From assembly GCA_029012165.1 (NCBI GenBank), contig JAQXLO010000258.1:1-10885 (forward strand): a stretch of DNA of 10,885 nucleotides. The letters run 5' to 3'. Of this stretch, positions 5,373-10,885 are shown piece after piece. Each line of letters begins with the position of its first letter. Position 1 is the stretch's first letter. Position numbers and translations under genes: made by a program. The stretch is from Oscillospiraceae bacterium (GTDB lineage Bacteria; Bacillota; Clostridia; Oscillospirales; Acutalibacteraceae). The notes below the pieces were generated by a model. That model was not told the origin of the DNA and ran no database searches. It saw nothing but the letters and a program-made list of their open reading frames with translations.

Positions 5373-7205
5373 TTATGTGCTCTCGTTTTCGGATGCACTG
5401 CGGAAACCGGGACGCATACCGCCCGCAAAGCCGTTCGGCATCCGGGACGGCTGTTCGCCCTCAGCCGGTGCGGATGGCTGTTCCTCCCCGGAAGTCGTGG
5501 TGGCAGGTTCTTCCGGCTCGGATGGTGGAGAAGCTTCTCCGTCCTGTGCCGGAGCGGAGGGCTGTTCGGTCATTTCCGTGCCGTTCTGTGCCTTGCCGCC
5601 GCGGAATCCGTTGCCGCCGCCCATGCCCATTGAACCCATGTCCGCAATGTTTAGTCCGCCCGTCTCGATGCAGGTGCTGCTGTCCGCCGTCTGCCCGTCA
5701 TCCGTGGAGGGAATGGTGCCGTTTAGCTGACCGAGCACACTCTGTGTGCGCAGATCGCAGAAAGTGCGCAGGGCAGCAACGCCCTTTTCAAATTCCTCTG
5801 CGGTGCAGAATTTGGTCGGATCCTTCTCCACATACGGTGCGATTAGATCATGTGCTTCCAGAATCATGCCGTCGATATCGGTGTTCTCCAGAAATTCCGC
5901 AAAGAGTTTGTGGTACGCATCGGTGTATTCTTCACCGGAGAAGATCCAGTCCGCCATGGGACGGTCGCCGTTTCCGCTGACGGAGAGGGGCGTGTCGATG
6001 GGGTCATTGACGGCGGAGGAAGCGCTGTTCCCCTGAAAGGAGCCGAATGCCAGATTGTAGTCCCAGGGGATCATGGACAGCTGTCCGTCCTTTTCGTGCA
6101 GGTAGTAGTTGTGGATCATGGAGCCGGTGTAGCTGTCGCCGTTGACCACATAATTGTGCACGACGAAGTAGCGCAGTACCTGCTCGATGTCCAGTGCCTG
6201 CTCTAAATCCTCCTGCGTGGACAGCAGACGCAGGGATTCGATCAGCCGTGTTTTGTCTTTTTCGGAGATATCCGTTTTGGCGTTGTCAAAAATGTTGGCA
6301 TAGCTGTCGGGGTCATCGTCCGTGTACTGCAGCTTCACATCGCTGCTGCCGCGTCCCATTTCCCCCGGCATCCCCTTTTCGCCGTTCCCAAATTTTTCGC
6401 TGTCAAAGCTGTTCTCCCCATCGGGGGAGTCGCCCTGCGGCATTTCGGGCGGTTGGAGTTGACCGTCTGCGGGGAAGTCCTCGCCAAACGGAAATTCTCC
6501 CTTGTCGGGCATAGAGACGCCTTCCTCGGCTTCTTCATTAAAGGCGTTCATGTCAAAGTCCTGCCCGTTGCCCCGACCGCCGCCGAAGGATTCGCTGTCC
6601 GGCTTGTACAGTTCGCCCGTATCGCTGCCGTAATTGCGCTGTAAAAAGGCGTCCTCAACCCCTTCCACCGCCAGATACAGTCCCCAGTCCTCACCGTTGA
6701 CCGTGATGTAAACAAAGGAACACAGCGGTGCGCAGACGCCGTTCTCCGCCATCAGGCGGTACGTCAGGTAATCCTTCATGTAGGTGTTGTCCTGAATGAT
6801 GTTGTTTAGGCTCAGCTTATCCAGTCCGTGGTAGGTTTTGCCGTCCGTGTAGTGATCGAATTCGATCTTGAAGCTGTAGCGGCTGCTGTCCATGGAGGAC
6901 ACGTTGCGCAGGGAGGTGTTGCCCTTGGCACGGATGCCGACATCTTTAAAAGACTCGTTGTCGATGACCACGGCGCAGGGGACGTATTCCTCATCCTCGC
7001 ACCCTTCGATAAATTCGTCCCAGTCGTCCATGACGATGTCCAGGGTGTGCACACGGGTGGTGTCAAAAATCTTGCTCTCGTAAGCCATAGCCCGTGCGGC
7101 GGAGCGGATGCCGAGACTTTCTCCGTTCATGAAGGCGACCGTGATGACCAGCGCAAGAACGACGGCAAGAATACAGATGCGGTCTATCCATTTGTGCGTG
7201 GACAT
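5373..7205 (-). CDS. CotH kinase family protein, membrane-anchored
   Basis: This 610-residue member of the CotH family consists of atypical protein kinases; B. subtilis CotH phosphorylates spore coat proteins on Ser. A signal-anchor helix (about residues 10-26) follows the short positive N-terminus, so the kinase domain should face outward. The domain runs from about 52 to 490. Visible motifs are VGIRAKGNTS (89-98), LDKLSLNN (128-135), HNYVVNGDS (350-358) with likely catalytic D357, and IPWDYNLAFG (379-388) with likely metal-binding D382. An acidic Gly/Pro-rich insert lies at about 204-295. The last 110 residues are low-complexity Gly/Met then Pro/Glu/Ser/Ala repeats. AAGGAGGT, 6 nt before the ATG, overlaps the stop of the DUF4956 gene, so translation is probably coupled. 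It is the last gene of the VTC-DUF4956-CotH operon. Its substrate is unknown and need not be a spore protein. Confidence 0.9.
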   Translation of the reverse strand: MSTHKWIDRICILAVVLALVITVAFMNGESLGIRSAARAMAYESKIFDTTRVHTLDIVMDDWDEFIEGCEDEEYVPCAVVIDNESFKDVGIRAKGNTSLRNVSSMDSSRYSFKIEFDHYTDGKTYHGLDKLSLNNIIQDNTYMKDYLTYRLMAENGVCAPLCSFVYITVNGEDWGLYLAVEGVEDAFLQRNYGSDTGELYKPDSESFGGGRGNGQDFDMNAFNEEAEEGVSMPDKGEFPFGEDFPADGQLQPPEMPQGDSPDGENSFDSEKFGNGEKGMPGEMGRGSSDVKLQYTDDDPDSYANIFDNAKTDISEKDKTRLIESLRLLSTQEDLEQALDIEQVLRYFVVHNYVVNGDSYTGSMIHNYYLHEKDGQLSMIPWDYNLAFGSFQGNSASSAVNDPIDTPLSVSGNGDRPMADWIFSGEEYTDAYHKLFAEFLENTDIDGMILEAHDLIAPYVEKDPTKFCTAEEFEKGVAALRTFCDLRTQSVLGQLNGTIPSTDDGQTADSSTCIETGGLNIADMGSMGMGGGNGFRGGKAQNGTEMTEQPSAPAQDGEASPPSEPEEPATTTSGEEQPSAPAEGEQPSRMPNGFAGGMRPGFRSASENEST

Positions 7206-7217
7206 ATCGTGACCTCC

Positions 7218-7889
7218 TTAGCCCATGTAGTCGCCGTTGTAGCTGACCAGAACGGCGCTCTGTACGCCGGGCATTTCGGAAAGCGTGTTGATAAAGTCGG
7301 TGTTGTCGCTCTTCAGGCGGATTTCGGCGTTGAGTTCAATGCGCCCCTTCTGCACGGATTTGCTCTTGATGACGAGGCGGTTGGTGTGGGCACGCAGGAA
7401 ATCCGCTGCCGCCTTTTCCGCCTCCTGATCCATGCACTGCAAAACGACGATGTATGGATTGGCGTGGGATTTGCGGTTGACGAAAACCAAAAGAATGACG
7501 CCGATGACGATGCTGCCGAGGACGGCAAGAGGGATCATGCCTGCGGCAAGGACAATGCCTACGGCGATGGATCAGAACAGGAAAGCGATGTCCAGCGGCT
7601 CCTTGATCGCCGTGCGGAAACGGACGATGGACAGAGCGCCGACCATGCCGAGGGACAGCACCACGTTGGAGGTGACGGCGAGAATGACCAGTGTGGTGAT
7701 CATGGTGAGGGCGATGAGCGTCACGCCGAAGCTGGAGGAATAAAGAACGCCCTGAAACGTCTTTTTATACACGAAGAAAATGAACAAGCCCAGACAAAAC
7801 GCCAGCGCCAAAGCGATGACCATGTCCAAAGGATTGACCGAGGTTACGTTGTCGAGAAAGCTGGATTTGAAAATGTCTTGGAACGTCAT
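7218..7889 (-). pseudogene. DUF4956 family membrane protein, split by an in-frame TGA
   Basis: Two ORFs in one frame, 7889-7572 (105 residues) and 7571-7218, join into one 223-codon protein of normal DUF4956 length. Hydrophobic segments at about 21-40, 52-78, 100-118 and 116-136 are followed by a soluble C-terminal domain of about 85 residues ending VSYNGDYMG. The conserved motif GMVGALSIVRFRTAIKEP lies near residues 82-99. Codon 106, right after IAFLF, is TGA (7574-7572), where Trp would be one transition away (TGG). The frame continues SIAVGIVLAAG without a break. The second half has an ATG at 7538 but no ribosome-binding site. The first ATG has AAAGGAGT 8 nt upstream, overlapping the VTC stop. 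DUF4956 genes commonly neighbour VTC and CotH genes, and their function is unknown. This could be a true nonsense mutation or a sequence error. Confidence 0.85.
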
Positions 7890-7903
7890 AAATTTTTACT
7901 CCT

Positions 7904-8575
7904 TTATCCATAAATTCTGCAAGCCTGATACTTGGAAAAAGCGCCCGTGTGTCTGCCCTGCTGCCAAATGGCATCCCGAATGATGTCCGGGAGAAAGGTG
8001 TCCCACTTGACTTCCATCAAAATGGGTGCACCGGGTACCGGGACGGTGATGCAGTCGGGATTCAGCACGTCCGTGCAGCGCATGGCGGTGCGGAGGTTGC
8101 TGTCAAAGGTGATGCGCACATTCCCGGGCGGGTAGATGTACGGCTCCCTCGTGTAGTCCACGATGGTTTTCGGCAGCAGACCCTCGTCGTGCATTTTGCG
8201 GTACAGCTCCCGCACCAAAGGATCCGGGCTTTCGGGCATCCATTCGAGATTTCCGTCCACAATGGCCTGTACCTGCGGTGCGGTGAGCACGGCGCCGTCC
8301 TTATGCCCGAGGGAATCGACCTTCGTCTTTTTTTCCAGACGGATGAACGATGTGTCGCCGTTGTAGTAGCGTATGCGGAACTTCTCCCGCATACAAACGC
8401 CGTCCGATTTTTCCGCCAGCGCCTTGTCGTAGAGGTTGTCAAAGTACAGACTGCGGATACGGTATATCCCGTTCGGCGCATAGGGGTCGGGCGAAGCCAC
8501 TGCGCAAAGCCGCTGGCGGATGCAAAGCAGGTCGCTTTTGCTGATCTCATGCTTGCATTCATGGCGGTAATCCAT
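7904..8575 (-). CDS. VTC-domain polyphosphate polymerase family protein
   Basis: The 223 residues form one VTC domain, the fold of the catalytic domain of yeast Vtc4, which makes polyphosphate from ATP inside a basic tunnel. Family positions are visible in order: ECKHEI (6-11), YRIRSLYFDN (38-47), KFRIRYYNG (65-73), IRLEKKTK (78-85), DYTREPYI (140-147), VRITFDSNL (153-161), ILMEVKWDTFLP (185-196) with E188 and K190, and FSKYQACR (213-220). The Arg/Lys residues would bind phosphate chains and nucleotide, and the Glu a metal ion. It has no SPX or membrane domain of its own, so the DUF4956 protein encoded next may place it at the membrane. It is the first gene of the operon, 14 bp before DUF4956. 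ATG 8575 follows an AAGGAAG site. Polyphosphate synthesis is inferred from the fold and is not shown for this protein. Confidence 0.9.
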   Translation of the reverse strand: MDYRHECKHEISKSDLLCIRQRLCAVASPDPYAPNGIYRIRSLYFDNLYDKALAEKSDGVCMREKFRIRYYNGDTSFIRLEKKTKVDSLGHKDGAVLTAPQVQAIVDGNLEWMPESPDPLVRELYRKMHDEGLLPKTIVDYTREPYIYPPGNVRITFDSNLRTAMRCTDVLNPDCITVPVPGAPILMEVKWDTFLPDIIRDAIWQQGRHTGAFSKYQACRIYG

Positions 8576-8609
8576 TGGTTTTCACTTCCTTTCCTTGCTT
8601 CTTATGGAG

Positions 8610-8618
8610 AGAATAGCA
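8610..8618 (-). promoter_or_regulatory. Candidate extended -10 promoter of the VTC-DUF4956-CotH operon
   Basis: On the minus strand TGC-TATTCT (8618-8610) fits an extended -10 element. Transcription would start near 8603, about 28 nt before the VTC ATG. No good -35 is visible. The AT-rich gap 8576-8700 otherwise holds no convincing terminator for the upstream uxaA gene, so some readthrough from uxaA is possible. Confidence 0.4.
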
Positions 8619-8700
8619 TGGAAATGTGAACCGGATTTATCGAAAAAAACCGTATTTTTATAAACTTTTTATGAATAAAGGATAAATGCAAAAATAGAAT

Positions 8701-10107
8701 TTACAGCGTTACGCCGTCCTTAAAGATGGCGATCTCCCGAAAGCCGTTTCGCTCGTTGCAGGTTCTCTGACCGCCGGCAACGGACAGAATATGTGCTTCC
8801 AGTGCCTGCACATCGTCCCGGCTGCCGTCGAAGTCGATCCAGCCCGGCTTTTGGCGAAAGAGCGATTGTCCCGTGGAGATCTTGATCGTCGGTACCGCAC
8901 TGCCGAAGGGGGTGCCGAGCCCGGTGGTAAAGAGAAGGAGATGGGCGCCGGCGGCGGCAAGATTTGTGCAGGAGACCATGTCGTTGCCCACGCCTTGCAG
9001 AAGATGCAGACCCTTTTCCCTGCACCGTTCGCCCTGCCGCAAAACGGCGTGTATCGGCGCCGTACCGCCCTTTTGAATACAGCCCAGACTTTTTTCCTCC
9101 AGCGTGGTGATGCCGCCGGCTTTGTTGCCGGGGGATGGATTTTCGTAGATGGGCTGTCCGTGGTCGGTGTAGTATTTTTTGCAGTCCTCGATCAGCCGCA
9201 CGATATCGTGAAACACCGCTTCGCTCTCCGCACGGCGCATCAGCAGGTGTTCCGCACCAAACATTTCGGGCACTTCTGTCAATATTGCACCGGCGCCGAA
9301 GGACAGAAAACGGTCGCAAAGCTTGCCGCACAGCACGTTGGCGGTGAGCCCCGAAAAGGCGTCCGAACCGCCGCACTTCAGACCGATCACCAGTTCCGAA
9401 GCGGGGATGGGTTCACGCATAATATGGGCGATGGACGCCGTCATGGCGTCGAGAGCTTTCAGCAAAACGTCCTCTTCGTTCTGCGTCTTTTGCAGGACGA
9501 CGGTCTGCGCATTCTGCACGTTTTGCACCAGCGGCAGAAAGGTTTCGGGCGTGTTGTTTTCACAGCCGAGGAACACAAACAGTACGCCGAAAATGTTGGG
9601 GTTGTCCGCAAGACCGGCAAGGGTCATTTGCGTTGTCCGCAGATCGCCGCCCAGCTGGGAACAGCCGTAGGGATGGGTGAGGGCGAAAATATCATCGCAC
9701 CGCTCGCCAAACAGGGTCTGTGCCTTGGCGGCAAGGGACTGTGCCACGCTGTTGACGCACCCCACCATGGGCAGGATCAGGATCTGTTTGCGCACGGCAC
9801 AGCGACCGTCCCGCCTGCGGTAGCCTGCAAAAAAGGGCGCCTCGGCGGCGGGCAAAGGATTGTATAACGGTGCATAAGTATACTGCGGCGCAGTAGTCAG
9901 ATTTGTGACAAGGTTGTGGGTGTGCACGTGCTCGCCCCGGGCAATATCCTGCGCCGCAATGCCGATGCACTGCCCGTATTTGATCACCTTTTCCCCCTTG
10001 CGGATGGGGCGAAGGGCGACCTTGTGCCCGGCGGGGATGCCGGAGGGTAAATCCTCCATGACCACGGCAACGGTGTCGGACGGATGAATTTGAAAAAGTC
10101 TTGCCAA
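8701..10107 (-). CDS. uxaA: Altronate dehydratase (UxaA family)
   Basis: The protein is expected to dehydrate D-altronate to 2-dehydro-3-deoxy-D-gluconate in the cytosolic breakdown of galacturonate. It has 468 residues, a little shorter than the E. coli enzyme. The N-terminal SAF domain (about 1-70) shows PAGHKVALRPI (25-35) and GEHVHTHN (58-65). The catalytic part carries HPYGCSQ (145-151), GLKCGGSDAFSG (242-253), the diagnostic NPSPGNKAGGITTLEEKSLG (323-342), GNDMVSCTNLAAAGAH (374-389) and GTPFGSAVPTIKI (398-410). It ends CNERNGFREIAIFKDGVTL, very like E. coli UxaA. The start codon is TTG at 10107, with AGGGAGTG 10-15 nt upstream, since no earlier in-frame ATG exists. It is transcribed divergently from a sugar symporter. 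Related sugar-acid dehydratases share the fold, so another aldonate substrate is possible. Confidence 0.93.
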   Translation of the reverse strand: MARLFQIHPSDTVAVVMEDLPSGIPAGHKVALRPIRKGEKVIKYGQCIGIAAQDIARGEHVHTHNLVTNLTTAPQYTYAPLYNPLPAAEAPFFAGYRRRDGRCAVRKQILILPMVGCVNSVAQSLAAKAQTLFGERCDDIFALTHPYGCSQLGGDLRTTQMTLAGLADNPNIFGVLFVFLGCENNTPETFLPLVQNVQNAQTVVLQKTQNEEDVLLKALDAMTASIAHIMREPIPASELVIGLKCGGSDAFSGLTANVLCGKLCDRFLSFGAGAILTEVPEMFGAEHLLMRRAESEAVFHDIVRLIEDCKKYYTDHGQPIYENPSPGNKAGGITTLEEKSLGCIQKGGTAPIHAVLRQGERCREKGLHLLQGVGNDMVSCTNLAAAGAHLLLFTTGLGTPFGSAVPTIKISTGQSLFRQKPGWIDFDGSRDDVQALEAHILSVAGGQRTCNERNGFREIAIFKDGVTL

Positions 10108-10123
10108 AAATGCTCACTCCCTG

Positions 10124-10153
10124 TTGACAGATACCCCTTAAAAAGGGTACAAT
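10124..10153 (+). promoter_or_regulatory. Promoter of the GPH symporter gene
   Basis: A perfect TTGACA (10124-10129) and TACAAT (10148-10153) are separated by 18 bp. The predicted transcription start is near 10160, inside the -10 box of the opposing uxaA promoter. The spacer contains the palindrome at 10132-10149. Confidence 0.75.
10132..10149. promoter_or_regulatory. Imperfect palindrome, candidate operator shared by both divergent genes
   Basis: TACCCCTTAAAAAGGGTA pairs at 7 of 9 symmetric positions. It fills the spacer and first -10 bases of the symporter promoter and lies just downstream of the uxaA transcription start. A dimeric repressor bound here could block both genes. It does not match the hexuronate operators I know (UxuR/ExuR type TGGTATACCA), so the regulator is unknown. 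Confidence 0.45.
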
Positions 10154-10159
10154 ACCATA

Positions 10160-10188
10160 AGTATACAGTTCGGCGCAGCTTGCGTCAA
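10160..10188 (-). promoter_or_regulatory. Promoter of uxaA
   Basis: On the minus strand TTGACG (10188-10183) and TATACT (10165-10160) are separated by exactly 17 bp, close to the sigma-A consensus. Transcription would begin near 10153, within the -10 of the symporter promoter, leaving a 5' leader of about 46 nt. Confidence 0.7.
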
Positions 10189-10206
10189 GCAGAAAGAGGG
10201 GATCCG

Positions 10207-10885
10207 ATGGGCAGAGCAGAGAAAGTCGGCAATGCCGTCAAGCGTGCCATCGGCGTACAGGGCAGTTTCAAGGACGCCATACTGCCCATGCTCGGCTACA
10301 GCTTTATCAACATCTTTTCCGCCGGCAGCGGTCACGTCATCAGCTTGTATTTTTCGGCGTTTTTGACGGATGTGGAAAACCTGTCCCTGTCCCACGCCGG
10401 ACTGGTGGTGATGATCGCCACCGTCTGGGATGCGATCACCGACCCGGCCATGGGCATCATTACCGATCGCACCCGCTCCCGCTGGGGACGGCACAGGCGC
10501 TATATCCTTTGGGGCATTCCGCTGCTGGTTTTGTCGTGCATCATGATGTGGAACTCCTTCGGCATCTCCGCCACCGGCAACACCACTGCCACCATGATCT
10601 ACTACGTTTTGGCGTATATGCTCTATAAGACGGCGTACACGATCATGATCGTTCCCCATACGGCCATGCTTCCCGAGCTGGCGCCGGAGTACGCTTTGCG
10701 CACGCAGTACAATTCCGTCGGCTACCTGATGAATTCGGCGGGCATGGTGCCGTCGTTTTTGCTGGTCGCCTGCATCTTCGGCTTTTCCAACATGGACTCG
10801 CTCTCATCCGATTCGAGAGGCAAGTTCGTTGTCGTGGGCATTGTTCTGGCGGTGTTCTATGCGCTGTCCGCATTCATCACCTTTG
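10207..10885 (+). CDS. GPH/MelB-type sugar:cation symporter, 3' end beyond window
   Basis: The first 226 codons of a major-facilitator protein of the glycoside-pentoside-hexuronide:cation symporter family are present; members usually have about 450-500 residues. The family signature is clear: WDAITDPAMG at about 75-84, then ITDRTRSRWGRHRRY at about 86-100, in the cytoplasmic loop between helices 2 and 3. The Asp residues in this region relate to cation coupling in MelB. Further membrane segments occur at about 102-118, 128-148 (YVLAYMLYKTAYTIMIVPH), 174-195 and 209-226. AGAGGGG lies 5 nt before the ATG. It starts 99 bp from the divergent uxaA, so a hexuronate or oligogalacturonide is a plausible substrate. 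The family contains the glucuronide carrier UidB, but the substrate is inferred only from the neighbour. The stop codon is outside the window. Confidence 0.92.
   Translation, partial: MGRAEKVGNAVKRAIGVQGSFKDAILPMLGYSFINIFSAGSGHVISLYFSAFLTDVENLSLSHAGLVVMIATVWDAITDPAMGIITDRTRSRWGRHRRYILWGIPLLVLSCIMMWNSFGISATGNTTATMIYYVLAYMLYKTAYTIMIVPHTAMLPELAPEYALRTQYNSVGYLMNSAGMVPSFLLVACIFGFSNMDSLSSDSRGKFVVVGIVLAVFYALSAFITF

Noticed and set aside
7572..7574. TGA read as tryptophan (altered genetic code)
   Set aside because: lysC and hom end in TGA at positions matching family length, and reading through would run into the terminator or the next gene.
6828..7913. Plus-strand ORF (361 codons) antisense to CotH and DUF4956
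   Set aside because: It spans three real minus-strand genes and has a low-complexity Asp/Gly/His translation.
8791..9867. Plus-strand ORF (358 codons) antisense to uxaA
   Set aside because: uxaA is unmistakable on the other strand, and this frame shows no family motif.
1..10885. tRNA, rRNA or CRISPR array
   Set aside because: I found no cloverleaf with a T-loop motif, no rRNA-like stretch and no regularly spaced direct repeats.

Overview
The window looks like chromosomal DNA from a low-to-moderate GC Bacillota, most likely a gut Clostridia of the Ruminococcaceae/Oscillospiraceae type. The evidence is a B. subtilis-style aspartokinase with an internal start, a CotH-type spore-coat kinase relative, an AI-2E/YtvI-like permease, strong AGGAGG ribosome-binding sites and sigma-A-like promoters. 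The taxonomic call is inference only. TGA is used as a normal stop here (lysC and hom both end in TGA), so the standard bacterial code applies.

Left part (1-1157). A minus-strand CDP-alcohol phosphatidyltransferase gene lies between two inverted copies of an 80-bp hairpin-rich repeat (1-80 and 930-1010). A doubtful 30-residue membrane ORF converges on its 3' end.

Amino-acid block (1113-3671). A minus-strand hom-lysC operon encodes homoserine dehydrogenase and aspartokinase, two steps of the aspartate pathway to threonine, methionine and lysine. It has an extended -10 promoter at 3663-3671 and a clean terminator at 1113-1139. Inside lysC a perfect Shine-Dalgarno sequence precedes an in-frame ATG, which predicts a separate beta subunit.

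Middle (3741-5281). A plus-strand AI-2E-family membrane protein gene is followed by a 163-bp MITE-like element. The element abuts the gene so closely that the stop codon is shared with the insertion site. A bidirectional terminator separates this gene from the next block.

Envelope/phosphate block (5373-8618). A tight minus-strand operon encodes a VTC-type polyphosphate polymerase-domain protein, a DUF4956 membrane protein and a membrane-anchored CotH-family kinase. The DUF4956 gene is interrupted by one in-frame TGA where a Trp codon would fit. The joint function of this set is not established to my knowledge, and it is the most intriguing system in the window.

Right part (8701-10885). Altronate dehydratase (minus strand) and a GPH/MelB-type sugar-cation symporter (plus strand, cut by the window edge) are divergent. 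They share about 100 bp holding two face-to-face, overlapping promoters and a palindrome that could be a common operator. Together they suggest uptake and breakdown of hexuronates such as galacturonate from pectin.
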